A stretch of DNA of 64,000 nt from an uncultured Aquimarina sp. (GCF_947496855.1 NZ_CANMED010000008.1:202509-266508); one strand, 5' to 3'; shown: positions 33,930 to 43,433, counted from the first letter of the stretch. Translations and numbers: made by a program. Notes: generated by a model from the sequence alone, not told the origin.

Positions 33930-36482
33930 ATGACTAGATTCTTTTGTGTATGCATATTTTTGTGGAATATAGCTGTTTTTTCACAGGAAAAAGCAACTAT
34001 AATTGATGCAAAAAACTATCCCTTATCACAAATAATTCCATCTTTAGAAAAACAATTCAATGTAAAGTTCTCATATATTGATGTAACTATCATTAATAAA
34101 TTAGTCTCTTTACAGACTAATACCGAAACTAGTATAAAAGATGTTCTTGATAGTCTGGAACAACAATCCAAATTAAAGTTTGAAGTCACGGGAGAAAATT
34201 TTATTACCATTAGAAAATATTCTAAAAAGGATACTGTTACTGTCTGTGGTTATATTTATAATGAAAACTCAGAACCACTAGAAAAAATTCGTGTTTTTTT
34301 TAAAGCTTCCAGAACCAATATTACTACAAACGAAAAAGGGTATTTTGAGAATGAAGAAATACCTTTTAATTCAGCAATTTTGATAAGTGCTCCAGGCTTT
34401 CGGCAGAAAGTATTAAACACTTCAGAATTTGTTAGTAAAAACAATTGTATAAAGATCTACCTTACGAATACAATTGAAACACTGGATGAAGTGGTTATCC
34501 AAGAATACCTTACCAAAGGGATTACTCAAAACAAAAAAGTAGTAAATATTGATCTAAAAGATATTGAGATACTACCAGGTCTTACGGAACCAGATATTTT
34601 GCAAAGTGTTCAATTGACCCCCGGTGTTAATAGTCCGTTCGAGACAGCATCTGGATTATACGTCCGTGGTAGCACTCCTAATCAAAACTTAGTCCTTTGG
34701 AACGGTATCAAAACATACCATCAGGGTCATTTCTTCGGAATGCTATCTGCATTTAACCCTTATGTGGTTAAAGAAATAGATTTTTCTAAAAGTGGTGTAA
34801 GTGCTAAATACGGAGATAGGATCTCAGGTGTGATAGATATCAAAACTGAAAATGAAGTTGCAGAACATTTTACAGGAGGAGCCGGTTTTAATATGATCAA
34901 TGCAGATGCTGTTGTTCACGCTCCTATTATAAAGGATAAAGTGTCATTACAAGTCTCTGGAAGAAGATCATATACAGATCTTTTAGAAACATTTACCTAT
35001 AAAAAATTTGCAGATCGTGTTTTTCAGAACACAACTATCGCAGAAACTAACCCGCTTAATGAAGCTACAAATGATTTTTTTTATGGTGATTATAATGCTA
35101 ACCTAATTGCCAATATTTCTGATTTTGATAAAATTGAAGCGAATGCTTTATACAGCAAAAATGATCTCGACTTTAAGCGAAGTGATGATCTTATGTCTTT
35201 TAATGATCATTTAATTACTGAAAATGAAGGATATAACCTTAGTTGGAAACATAAATCAAATAATGGACTTAAGATTAAAACCAGTGGGTATTATACAAGA
35301 TATTTATTAAACTATCAGTTTATTACTGGAGCGTCTGGAAGTACTATAGAAACAGAAAGTAAGAAAAATAGTGTAAAAGACTTAGGAGCAGCCTTAGACC
35401 TCACTTATTCGTTATCTGATAATCATACTGTTCTGGGAGGATATCAATTTTCCAACAATACTATCAAGTATGCATTTGTAACGACTACACCAACCTATGA
35501 ATTAATTCTGGATCAAGATGATCGTCTTCTAAATACACACGCAATCTATGGTGAATACAAATACGAGGCTCCTCAAAACTTTTATCTTTCTGTCGGACTA
35601 CGCTTGAATAACTACGCTGAATTAGATAAATCATTTGTAGAACCTAGAGTTTTTGTACAAAAAAACTTATCAAAGTATTGGGAAGTTAATGCCACAGGAG
35701 AATATCGAAGTCAAGCTGTTAGCCAAATTAGAGAATCCGTTGTTAGTGATCTATCCTTAGAAAATCAAGTTTGGACATTAGCTAACAAAGAACAATTTCC
35801 TGTAATCACTAGTTATCAATTTACTTTGGGAAGTAGTTTTAAAAAAAATAAATGGTATTTTGATGTAGACACCTATTATAAGCAAATAGATGATATTACA
35901 TCACTTACAGCAGGTTTTATTAATCCAATTGATAACACCTATCATAATGGTGAAAGCAGGGTTTATGGAATTGATTTTTTTCTAAAGAAGCATTTTAAAA
36001 ACTATAAAACTTGGGTTAGCTATTCATACATCAATACTAAAAATAAATTTGATGGTATCAACAATAACGAATCTTTTCCTGGCAACTGGAATATAGAGCA
36101 TACAGTAAAATGGTCTCATTTTTATAAGATCAATAATTTTCAGTTTTCTTTAGGTTGGCTTTGGCATACCGGTAAAGCGTTCACCAATGTTGCTGGAGTT
36201 GATGAAAGTGGGAATCTGGTATTATTAGATTTCGGAGAAATCAACGGGAATAATTTACCCATTTATCATAGGTTGGACTTCTCCGCTATTTATGATTTTA
36301 AAATAAAATCAACTTCTAATATTAAATATCGATTAGGGCTTTCTGTTCTGAATCTATATGATAGAGAAAACTTACTTAATAGAGAATTCAGAACTACTAA
36401 TTCATTAAATAATCGTTTTGTAAATTCGGATATTGTTGCTTTGGGAATTACTCCTAATATCAGTTTTAGAGTATTTTGGTAG
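33930..36482 (+). CDS. TonB-dependent outer-membrane transducer with STN domain
   Basis: An 850-residue receptor. Signal peptide (1-18, ending AVFSQ), STN signalling domain (about 20-86, PLSQIIPSLEKQFNVKFSY), carboxypeptidase-like regulatory domain (about 107-185), TonB plug (DILQSVQLTPGVNS, GLYVRGSTPNQNLVLWNGI, KYGDRISGVIDIKTEN) and a 22-strand-type barrel ending in Trp. STN-bearing receptors pass ligand status through FecR to the sigma factor. There is no SusD gene next to it, so it is not a standard glycan-uptake pair. The ligand is unknown. It probably shares a transcript with fecR. Confidence 0.92.
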   Translation: MTRFFCVCIFLWNIAVFSQEKATIIDAKNYPLSQIIPSLEKQFNVKFSYIDVTIINKLVSLQTNTETSIKDVLDSLEQQSKLKFEVTGENFITIRKYSKKDTVTVCGYIYNENSEPLEKIRVFFKASRTNITTNEKGYFENEEIPFNSAILISAPGFRQKVLNTSEFVSKNNCIKIYLTNTIETLDEVVIQEYLTKGITQNKKVVNIDLKDIEILPGLTEPDILQSVQLTPGVNSPFETASGLYVRGSTPNQNLVLWNGIKTYHQGHFFGMLSAFNPYVVKEIDFSKSGVSAKYGDRISGVIDIKTENEVAEHFTGGAGFNMINADAVVHAPIIKDKVSLQVSGRRSYTDLLETFTYKKFADRVFQNTTIAETNPLNEATNDFFYGDYNANLIANISDFDKIEANALYSKNDLDFKRSDDLMSFNDHLITENEGYNLSWKHKSNNGLKIKTSGYYTRYLLNYQFITGASGSTIETESKKNSVKDLGAALDLTYSLSDNHTVLGGYQFSNNTIKYAFVTTTPTYELILDQDDRLLNTHAIYGEYKYEAPQNFYLSVGLRLNNYAELDKSFVEPRVFVQKNLSKYWEVNATGEYRSQAVSQIRESVVSDLSLENQVWTLANKEQFPVITSYQFTLGSSFKKNKWYFDVDTYYKQIDDITSLTAGFINPIDNTYHNGESRVYGIDFFLKKHFKNYKTWVSYSYINTKNKFDGINNNESFPGNWNIEHTVKWSHFYKINNFQFSLGWLWHTGKAFTNVAGVDESGNLVLLDFGEINGNNLPIYHRLDFSAIYDFKIKSTSNIKYRLGLSVLNLYDRENLLNREFRTTNSLNNRFVNSDIVALGITPNISFRVFW

Positions 36483-36507
36483 TCTCTTGTCAAAACAGAG
36501 ATTTTTT
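36483..36507 (+). terminator. Probable intrinsic terminator after the transducer gene
   Basis: TCTCTTGT pairs with ACAGAGA (one bulged T) around a short A-rich loop, followed by six T. It starts directly after the stop codon. Confidence 0.5.
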
Positions 36508-36691
36508 CTTACCTCATAACATACTAAAAAAGTATTATTCCATCTGATTTAGAAAAATCACGGTAATCTTAAACTTATTTACTGCCTTGTACTTTATTTT
36601 TTTTTAGTAAAAAAAGTAAAATTATATGGTAACAAATATTGGTTTCACGTCACTTAAAAGAAACCACAATTACTTTTTCAATTAAAAACTT

Positions 36692-37213
36692 ATGAAAAAC
36701 ACATTTATAGTACTTACTTTATCTTTCTTTTTTCTCTCTTGCAGTTCTGACGATGACCAAGGTTTCGATCCTGGAGAGCCTATAAATCTGGAGTACACTC
36801 AAGAAGAAAAAGATGCAGAATTGCAATGGATAGAAAACTATATATCAGACAATAACATTTCTGCTACAACAACGAATTCAGGATTATCTTATACTGTAAT
36901 TAGTGAAGGTAATGGATTAACTCCAATAGACGATGACACTGTGATATTTCACTTTAAAACTAGCATTGCAGAAACAGGTGAAGTTGTTGGAGAGTCCAAT
37001 AAAGAAAATAATGATTACGGAATCGCTGCACCAATGAGATCTCTTTTAGCAGGTGTTAGAGAAGGTTTTAAACAAGTTAATGAAGGTTCTAAAATTATTA
37101 TAATTGTACCTTCTTACTTAGCCTATGGAAAACTCGGTAGTTTTGATGGTTCTATACCACCAGAGACTATTATGATTTATGATATGGAATTAAATATTGT
37201 ACTGAAAAATTAA
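36692..37213 (+). CDS. FKBP-type peptidyl-prolyl isomerase lipoprotein
   Basis: A 173-residue lipoprotein (signal ending FFLSC, Cys17) with one FKBP domain: SGLSYTVISEGNG, DDDTVIFHFKTSIAETGEVV, GVREGFKQVNEGSKIIIIVPSYLAYG and IPPETIMIYDMEL. Some FKBP active-site aromatics are replaced, as in GldI-like proteins, so catalytic rate is uncertain and a chaperone role in the periplasm is likely. A 209-base gap with poly-A/T tracts but no clear promoter precedes it. Confidence 0.87.
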   Translation: MKNTFIVLTLSFFFLSCSSDDDQGFDPGEPINLEYTQEEKDAELQWIENYISDNNISATTTNSGLSYTVISEGNGLTPIDDDTVIFHFKTSIAETGEVVGESNKENNDYGIAAPMRSLLAGVREGFKQVNEGSKIIIIVPSYLAYGKLGSFDGSIPPETIMIYDMELNIVLKN

Positions 37214-37240
37214 AGAATTAATAAGATCTATTAAAACAAA

Positions 37241-37269
37241 AAAGCCATTCGCCTGAGACGGATGGCTTT
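37241..37269. terminator. Bidirectional terminator between FKBP and ndk
   Basis: Stem AAAGCCATTCG with CGGATGGCTTT (one G-T wobble), 7-base loop, flanked by an A-tract on the left. It lies between convergent genes, so it can serve both strands. Confidence 0.82.
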
Positions 37270-37294
37270 GAACACTATTATAGTATAATTTTTC

Positions 37295-37714
37295 TTAGAA
37301 CTGCTCTCTTCCTGAAAAATGAAAAGCACCCTCTATGGCTGCATTATCGTCACTATCACTTCCGTGAACAGCATTTTCACTAATAGAAGTAGCAAACTTC
37401 TTACGAATAGTTCCTTCTGCAGCTTCTTCTGGATTTGTAGCACCGATTAAGGTTCTAAAATCTTCTACAGCATTTTCTTTTTCAAGAATAGCTGCCACGA
37501 TTGGACCACTAGTCATATATTCTACTAATTCTCCATAAAAAGGACGCTCACTGTGCACAGCATAAAATGCTTTAGCATCATTAGTAGTTAATTGAGTTAA
37601 TTTCATTGCTACAATTCTAAAACCTGAAGCAGTAATTTGTTCAAGAATCGCACCGATGTAGCCTTTTCTTACCGCATCTGGCTTAAGCATTGTAAAAGTT
37701 CTATTTGTTGCCAT
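37295..37714 (-). CDS. ndk: Nucleoside diphosphate kinase
   Basis: Transfers the gamma phosphate of ATP to NDPs through a phosphohistidine. The 139-residue protein starts with [19 protein letters not shown] and contains [22 protein letters not shown] and [18 protein letters not shown]. The catalytic His lies in [12 protein letters not shown]. Normal length and complete motifs. It is transcribed alone, with a good promoter about 100 bases upstream. Confidence 0.97.
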   Translation of the reverse strand: MATNRTFTMLKPDAVRKGYIGAILEQITASGFRIVAMKLTQLTTNDAKAFYAVHSERPFYGELVEYMTSGPIVAAILEKENAVEDFRTLIGATNPEEAAEGTIRKKFATSISENAVHGSDSDDNAAIEGAFHFSGREQF

Positions 37715-37809
37715 TTTTAAAATTTGGTTTTTATCTTATTTCCTTTTAAAGGGAAACTTTATTCTTTAAATGTTTTTTTGACCATTTTGGCCAAATGCAA
37801 AATTTTGTG

Positions 37810-37839
37810 CAAAAGTATAGATAAAAGCATCAAAAACAA
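37810..37839 (-). promoter_or_regulatory. Putative ndk promoter
   Basis: Minus strand: TTG (37837-37839), 19 bases, TACTTTTG (37810-37817). Both elements and the spacing match the flavobacterial consensus. It leaves a leader of about 90 bases, which contains the short palindrome TTTGGCCAAA. Confidence 0.65.
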
Positions 37840-37889
37840 GAAATTTCCTCAGAAAGTACTGTCTTTTCCGAAATCCAAATAGAAAAATT

Positions 37890-38921
37890 CTAATTTTTAG
37901 GATATTGCTGTATTATTTCCTGTAAAATGGCATTGTTTTCACCACGCATCTGCATAGTTACTTCTTGAGTATCAAAATTAAATTTCAAAATCCCAAAACT
38001 TGGAATAAAAATTACTTCTCCTAGTCTATATTTATTAGGTTCTCCTGAATACTTGGTATACGCGTGTGTCAATCCACTAGATGTAAAATCAACTAATGGA
38101 TATGATAATTCTGATAAATTTATTTTTGAAAATTCCGAAATATGACGATCACCACTCAGTATAATAGCATTTTTAACATCATTATTTATAATCAATTGGT
38201 GTAAACGTTCCATCTCATCAGGAAAATTGGCCCAACACTCCCAACCATGTTCTCCTGATAAAAATTGCACACTACTTACTACAATATTAAAATCTGCTTT
38301 ACTTGACTTTAATTCATTTTCTAACCATAACCATTGTGTTTCTCCTAACATGGTTCCTTTACCGTTTTTATAAGGAAGATATCGTTTTTTACCTATACTA
38401 TCTTTTAGGAGTGGAGATCTAAAATATCGAGTATCCAGTGCAATCACTTTGATACTACCCTTTAATGTTTCAAAAACTCTAGAGGTATATATCCCTTCTT
38501 GCTTTCTTCTTTTATCCTCTTCGGAAACTCCAAGAAAATCTAAAAACAATCGCTGACTTTCTTTTTTCATCTTCCATTCTACTCCTGCATCGTTTTTGCC
38601 ATAATCATGATCATCCCAGGTAGCGAGAATCGGAACTTCCTTTTTTAGTTCTTGATAGCCTACATTGTCATTTTGAATTTTATAATCGTTTGCAATTTTA
38701 ACCATATTCTCAGAGTCACCATAAATATTATCACCTCCCCAAATAAACATATCAGGATTGTTTTTTAAGATCTCTTTCCAAAAAGGTTGAGGACTATTTT
38801 GTTTATTACAACTTCCAAAAGCAATAATGAAATCAGAAGTTTCGTTTTGTGGTATTGTTTGACAAATACTGCAATGAACCGTAAAAAATAAAGCAAAAAA
38901 TAAACTATTTTGAATTTTCAT
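37890..38921 (-). CDS. PhoD-like phosphatase/phosphodiesterase, exported
   Basis: A 343-residue exported metallophosphoesterase of the alkaline phosphatase D type. Signal peptide (1-20), then IAFGSCNKQ, MFIWGGDNIYGD, LATWDDHDYGKNDAG and ILSGDRHISEF, which carry the metal ligands. It lacks the long N-terminal domain of classical PhoD and resembles the shorter Bacteroidota versions. The substrate could be phosphomonoesters, phosphodiesters or teichoic-like polymers; only the fold is secure. It is the last gene before the divergent nrnA. Confidence 0.88.
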   Translation of the reverse strand: MKIQNSLFFALFFTVHCSICQTIPQNETSDFIIAFGSCNKQNSPQPFWKEILKNNPDMFIWGGDNIYGDSENMVKIANDYKIQNDNVGYQELKKEVPILATWDDHDYGKNDAGVEWKMKKESQRLFLDFLGVSEEDKRRKQEGIYTSRVFETLKGSIKVIALDTRYFRSPLLKDSIGKKRYLPYKNGKGTMLGETQWLWLENELKSSKADFNIVVSSVQFLSGEHGWECWANFPDEMERLHQLIINNDVKNAIILSGDRHISEFSKINLSELSYPLVDFTSSGLTHAYTKYSGEPNKYRLGEVIFIPSFGILKFNFDTQEVTMQMRGENNAILQEIIQQYPKN

Positions 38922-39000
38922 TTTAGAATAAATTAGAACTCTGTAAAATTAAGAATTCCTTTATTACCATATTATTAATAAATAGTATATTCGCTGATCT

Positions 39001-40017
39001 ATGAATACGAGTGAGATTAAAGAAATAAAAGTGCTTTTGAGCACTCCAAAAAAAATTGTTATTATTCCCCATAAAAATCCAGATGGAGATGCTATTGGAT
39101 CTACCTTAGCACTACATCATTACTTATCTGGATTAGGACATCATTCTTCTGTTATTACGCCTAATGATTACCCGAATTTTTTAAAATGGATTCCAGGAGA
39201 GAGTTCGATTATCAAACATGATAGTGATACTAATTTGGCAGTATCTAAAATTAAAGAAGCAGATATTATTTTCACTTTAGATTTTAATCATTTCTCCAGA
39301 ACTGGAAATATGGAAAATGTTTTGATCCAAACTGATACTACATTTATTATGATTGATCATCACCAGCAACCGGATGATTATGCAACATATACTTACAGTG
39401 ATGTTGGTATGAGTTCTACTTGTCAAATGATATATCATTTTATAGAAAAATTAGATGATCTCGATAAAATCAATGCTGATATCGCTACTTGTATTTATAT
39501 TGGTATCATGACGGATACGGGTTCATTTCGGTTTAGATCCACAACCAGTACCACACATAGAGTAATTGCAGATCTAATTGATCGCGGAGCTGACAATACT
39601 AGAATCCACGAAGATATTTATGATACCAACTCGCACTCCAGATTACAATTACAAGGAGTAGCGTTAAAAAATCTAAAAGTACTTCCGGAATACAAAACCG
39701 CTTATATTACTTTATCTCAAAAAGAATTAGATGATCATAATTTTAAGAAAGGAGATACAGAAGCATTCGTTAACATGGGGCTATCTCTAGAAGGAATAGT
39801 TTTTGCATTGATTTTTATTGAAAATAGAGGTGAAAACATTATAAAAATATCGCTGCGTTCTAAAGGTGATTTTTCTGTAAATGAGTTCTCCCGAAATCAT
39901 TTTGAAGGAGGAGGGCATCACAACGCTGCAGGGGGGAAAAGCAATCTTTCTCTTAAGGAAACTGTTGAGAAATTTATTAGTATATTACCCTCTTATAAAA
40001 ACGCACTAAATCCATGA
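39001..40017 (+). CDS. nrnA: DHH-family oligoribonuclease/pAp phosphatase
   Basis: A 338-residue NrnA-type protein that degrades nano-RNA and dephosphorylates 3'-phosphoadenosine 5'-phosphate. DHH-domain motifs: HKNPDGDAIGS, FTLDFNHFSR, IDHHQQPDDY and MTDTGSFRF; the DHHA1 substrate motif is GGGHHNAAGG near the C-terminus. The 3' end overlaps the gldI-type gene by four bases (ATGA), indicating coupling. Confidence 0.93.
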   Translation: MNTSEIKEIKVLLSTPKKIVIIPHKNPDGDAIGSTLALHHYLSGLGHHSSVITPNDYPNFLKWIPGESSIIKHDSDTNLAVSKIKEADIIFTLDFNHFSRTGNMENVLIQTDTTFIMIDHHQQPDDYATYTYSDVGMSSTCQMIYHFIEKLDDLDKINADIATCIYIGIMTDTGSFRFRSTTSTTHRVIADLIDRGADNTRIHEDIYDTNSHSRLQLQGVALKNLKVLPEYKTAYITLSQKELDDHNFKKGDTEAFVNMGLSLEGIVFALIFIENRGENIIKISLRSKGDFSVNEFSRNHFEGGGHHNAAGGKSNLSLKETVEKFISILPSYKNALNP

Positions 40018-40565
40018 GATATTTCCTTCTATTCTTAAGTGTTTTAACACTGCTTTTTTCTTGTAAAGCGCCAGAAGCAAGGAAACCGATTAGCATTTCA
40101 TCAGGGTCATTTATTAATGAATCAATAAATAGAAATAAAGAGCTCACTGCCAGAGAAGAAGCCAGGATTCAAAAAATTATTAAAGAAGATTCATTAAATA
40201 ATTATATTTCATCAGATGGTGGTTTCTGGTATTATTATGAGAAAAAAGACACCATTTCTTCTATTACACCTAAGTTTGGTGATATTGTAAACTTCAATTA
40301 CGATGTAAAAAACCTAAATGGTACTATCATCTACAATCAAAAAGAACTAGATACTGTAAATTATTCTATTGATCAGGAAGATCTTTTTTTTGGATTAAGA
40401 GAAGGTTTGAAACTAATGAAAGAAGGAGAAATAGCAACTTTTTTGTTCCCATCTTATCAAGCTTACGGTTATTATGGCGATGATCATAAGATTGGGACAA
40501 ATATTCCGTTAATATCAAGAGTAACACTTAATAAAATCACAAAACAATCAACAAAAGAAAATTAA
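40014..40565 (+). CDS. gldI: Gliding-motility-type FKBP lipoprotein GldI
   Basis: A 183-residue lipoprotein with signal ending LLFSC (Cys17) directly followed by KAPEARKPIS, as I recall for GldI of gliding flavobacteria. The FKBP-like domain covers about 60-175 (FGDIVNFNYDVKNLNGTIIY, FGLREGLKLMKEGEIATFLFPS). GldI is an isomerase/chaperone needed for gliding and type IX secretion components in Flavobacterium johnsoniae. The position between nrnA and another isomerase gene supports the call; orthology by sequence alone is good but not proven. Confidence 0.82.
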   Translation: MRYFLLFLSVLTLLFSCKAPEARKPISISSGSFINESINRNKELTAREEARIQKIIKEDSLNNYISSDGGFWYYYEKKDTISSITPKFGDIVNFNYDVKNLNGTIIYNQKELDTVNYSIDQEDLFFGLREGLKLMKEGEIATFLFPSYQAYGYYGDDHKIGTNIPLISRVTLNKITKQSTKEN

Positions 40566-40579
40566 ACCTTAACAAAAAA

Positions 40580-41713
40580 ATGAAAAAATTAAGTCTTTTA
40601 TTTTTAGCACTTATCGCCATTACTTTTACTAATTGCGAAGAAAAATACCCAGAACTTGGAGATGGAATCTATGCAGAAATTATTACCAATAAAGGAACTG
40701 CTATTGCTAAATTACACCACGAAGCAACACCATTAACCGTAGCTAATTTTGTTTCTCTAGCAGAGGGAACTAATACTTTGGTAGATAGTTTATATAAAGG
40801 AAAAAAATATTATAACGGCATCATATTCCATAGAATTATAAAAGATTTTATGATTCAGACAGGAGATCCTCTAGGAACCGGAACTGGAGATCCAGGATAT
40901 AAATTCCCAGATGAAATTGTAGACTCATTGACTCACAAGTCTAAAGGTATCTTATCTATGGCTAATTCTGGTCCAGCTACAAACGGAAGTCAATTTTTTA
41001 TAACTCTTAAAGAAACACCATGGTTAAATGGTAAGCATACCGTATTCGGAGAAATCGTTTCTGGACAAGATCTGATAGATAGCCTCGGAGTTGTAGAGAC
41101 AAAGAAGCCAGGAGACAAACCAGTTTCTGAAGTAAGAATGGAACAGGTAAATATTATTAGAAAAGGAAAGAGTGCTAAATCATTTGATGCCAATGCAGTT
41201 TTTGAAGGAAAACTAAAAGCATTAGAAGAAGAGAAATTAGAAAAGGAAAGAATTAAAAAAGAACAGAGTATTAAAACCGCTGCTAGATTTACTGAATTAA
41301 AAGAAAAAGCAACAAAACTAGAAAGTGGTTTAGAAATATATTTCATTAATAAAGGAGATGGAACACAACCTAAACAAGGACAAATAGTGAATCTCAATTA
41401 TCAAGGATACTTTACTGATGGAAGAATATTTGATACAAATATGGAAGAAGTAGCAAAAAAAACAGGAACGTGGGATAAGCGTCGTGCAGATCACCCAAAA
41501 GGATATGTTCCGATGGAGATGGCTTATTCTGCAGATGCTAAAATGATAGCTGGTTTTAAAGAAGGAGTACAACAAATGAAAACTGGAGATAAAGCTGTTA
41601 TATTTATTCCTTCTCATTTAGGATATGGAGAAAGAGGCAGAAACCCTATTCCTCCGAATACAGATTTGATTTTTGAACTTGATTTACTTGAAATCCAAGG
41701 AGGAGAGAAATAG
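40580..41713 (+). CDS. Cyclophilin-FKBP fusion peptidyl-prolyl isomerase lipoprotein
   Basis: A 377-residue exported lipoprotein (signal ending FTNC) that fuses two unrelated isomerase folds. Residues about 28-195 are cyclophilin (YYNGIIFHRIIKDFMIQTGDP, GILSMANSGPATNGSQFFIT, LNGKHTVFGEIVSG). A lysine/glutamate-rich helical linker covers about 200-250, and residues ~255-375 are FKBP (QGQIVNLNYQGYFTDGRIFD, GFKEGVQQMKTGDKAVIFIP, IPPNTDLIFELDLL). Active-site residues of both domains look intact. It lies 14 bases after gldI, probably cotranscribed. A likely envelope folding factor. Confidence 0.92.
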   Translation: MKKLSLLFLALIAITFTNCEEKYPELGDGIYAEIITNKGTAIAKLHHEATPLTVANFVSLAEGTNTLVDSLYKGKKYYNGIIFHRIIKDFMIQTGDPLGTGTGDPGYKFPDEIVDSLTHKSKGILSMANSGPATNGSQFFITLKETPWLNGKHTVFGEIVSGQDLIDSLGVVETKKPGDKPVSEVRMEQVNIIRKGKSAKSFDANAVFEGKLKALEEEKLEKERIKKEQSIKTAARFTELKEKATKLESGLEIYFINKGDGTQPKQGQIVNLNYQGYFTDGRIFDTNMEEVAKKTGTWDKRRADHPKGYVPMEMAYSADAKMIAGFKEGVQQMKTGDKAVIFIPSHLGYGERGRNPIPPNTDLIFELDLLEIQGGEK

Positions 41714-41732
41714 AATTAAATAACTAATAAAA

Positions 41733-41776
41733 TAAAGAGGCATCTCATTTGAAAATGAGATGCCTCTTTATTTTTG
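41733..41776. terminator. Bidirectional terminator, 18-bp stem
   Basis: A perfect 18-bp stem (41733-41750 with 41753-41770, core AGAGGCATCTCATTT) followed by a T-run and preceded by an A-run. It lies between convergent genes and serves both. Confidence 0.93.
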
Positions 41777-41790
41777 TAGAAATCCAAAAA

Positions 41791-43251
41791 TTACTTCAAT
41801 GGAATATTTTGTAAAATTTCCTTTACAAAACCCCAATATTTTTGAGCGGAAGAAATACTAGCTCGCTCATCAGGAGAATGCGCACCTAAAATAGTAGGCC
41901 CAAAAGATATCATATCCATATTAGGATAATTTTGCCCTAAGATACCACATTCCAATCCTGCGTGACAAGCAGCAATATGAGCCTTTTCTCCATTTATTTT
42001 TTGGTACAATTCATCTAGCACCGTTAATATAGCAGAATTCATATTTGGCGCCCAACCTGGATAATCTCCATCAGTTATAACCTCACATCCTATTAATTCG
42101 AAAGTTGCTCTTAATTTATTAACCAGATCTAATTTTGTAGATTCTACACTACTTCTCGTCAAACATTCAATCTTAATATTACCACTACCAATAGTTACTT
42201 TAGCAATATTATTAGAAGTTTCTACTAAATCAGGAATAGACAAACTCATTACATACACTCCGTTATGAGCTGCATACAAAGATTTCAGAACACCTTCCTG
42301 AACTCCTAATTCCATAACTTTATTTGGTAAATCCACAGGATTTAACTCAATTGACAAATTTGTATCAACCAAAGAGAGTTCTTTTTTTATAGTAGTAATT
42401 AATTCACCTACTTCAAATTCAAACGCTTTTGACTGTATCGAATCAACTACAATCGTAGCAAAACTTTCTCTTGGAATTGCATTTCGAAGACTACCTCCTT
42501 TAATTTCATGAATTCTAAGTCCAAAGTTCTCAAAACCATCAAACAACAACCTATTCATTATCCTATTAGCATTACCTAATCCTTTATGAATATCCATCCC
42601 AGAGTGTCCTCCATTAAGACCTGTTACCGAGATTGTATACGCTGTTTTTCCTTCTGGGACTTCCTCTTCTCTGTATGTTCTTTCTGCAGTTACATCCACT
42701 CCTCCTGCGCAACCTACACCGATTTCATCATCTTCCTCTGTATCCAAGTTTAAAAGAATATCTCCTTGTAGCCAATTTGGTTTTAAGCCCATCGCTCCAG
42801 TCATTCCTGTTTCTTCATCAATAGTAAACAAAGCTTCAATGGCAGGATGAGAAATATCATTTGATTCTAAAATAGCCATAATCGTTGCTACACCTAATCC
42901 ATTATCAGCTCCTAAAGTAGTTCCTTTAGCCCTTACCCAATCACCATCAACATACATTTCTATTCCTTGTGTATCAAAATTAAAAACGGTGTCCGCATTT
43001 TTTTGATGCACCATATCCAAATGAGACTGTATTACCACAGTTTTTCGATCCTCCATTCCAGATGTAGCTGGTTTACTAATCAAAACATTACCAACGTCAT
43101 CTACTTCTACAGGTAATCCCAAAGAATTCCCAAAATCCTTCATAAAAGCAATTACGCGTTCTTCTTTTTTAGAAGGTCTCGGAACCGCATTAAGATCTGC
43201 AAATTTATTCCAGAGTTCTTTAGGCTCCAGATTTCTTATTTCTGAATTCAT
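41791..43251 (-). CDS. pepD: M20 family aminoacyl-histidine dipeptidase
   Basis: A 486-residue zinc dipeptidase of the PepD type. Visible metal-site motifs: VVIQSHLDMVHQKN, TLGADNGLG and FTIDEETGMTGAMGL; GLNGGHSGMDIHKGLGNAN belongs to the dimerisation lid, and HAAC/GLECGILG and SFGPTILGAHSPDER to the C-terminal site. I chose ATG 43251 (MNSEIRNLEPKELW) over an ATG 30 bases upstream, because the family starts here. Cytosolic peptide turnover. A good promoter precedes it. Confidence 0.93.
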   Translation of the reverse strand: MNSEIRNLEPKELWNKFADLNAVPRPSKKEERVIAFMKDFGNSLGLPVEVDDVGNVLISKPATSGMEDRKTVVIQSHLDMVHQKNADTVFNFDTQGIEMYVDGDWVRAKGTTLGADNGLGVATIMAILESNDISHPAIEALFTIDEETGMTGAMGLKPNWLQGDILLNLDTEEDDEIGVGCAGGVDVTAERTYREEEVPEGKTAYTISVTGLNGGHSGMDIHKGLGNANRIMNRLLFDGFENFGLRIHEIKGGSLRNAIPRESFATIVVDSIQSKAFEFEVGELITTIKKELSLVDTNLSIELNPVDLPNKVMELGVQEGVLKSLYAAHNGVYVMSLSIPDLVETSNNIAKVTIGSGNIKIECLTRSSVESTKLDLVNKLRATFELIGCEVITDGDYPGWAPNMNSAILTVLDELYQKINGEKAHIAACHAGLECGILGQNYPNMDMISFGPTILGAHSPDERASISSAQKYWGFVKEILQNIPLK

Positions 43252-43270
43252 ATATGTATTGTGTTTTTGG

Positions 43271-43301
43271 CAAATGTACATTATGAAATGTGCATAATCA
43301 A
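43271..43301 (-). promoter_or_regulatory. Putative promoter of the dipeptidase gene
   Basis: Minus strand: TTG (43299-43301), 20 bases, TACATTTG (43271-43278). Perfect -7 element. It overlaps the alternative upstream start at 43281, which further favours ATG 43251. Confidence 0.62.
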
Positions 43302-43433
43302 GGATTTATGAATTAACCAAAATGTTTATTTATCGAATTCTATTTGACCTTCATATAATTTAAGAATGAAGAAATAAAAATCTTAATTCATAGGATATAT
43401 TAAATGTTGTAGTTTTACATTAGATTTAATTAT

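Noticed and set aside
33930-36482. SusC/SusD-type polysaccharide utilisation locus
   Set aside because: There is no SusD, glycosidase or sulfatase gene next to the receptor; the STN domain and sigma/FecR genes point to a transducer.
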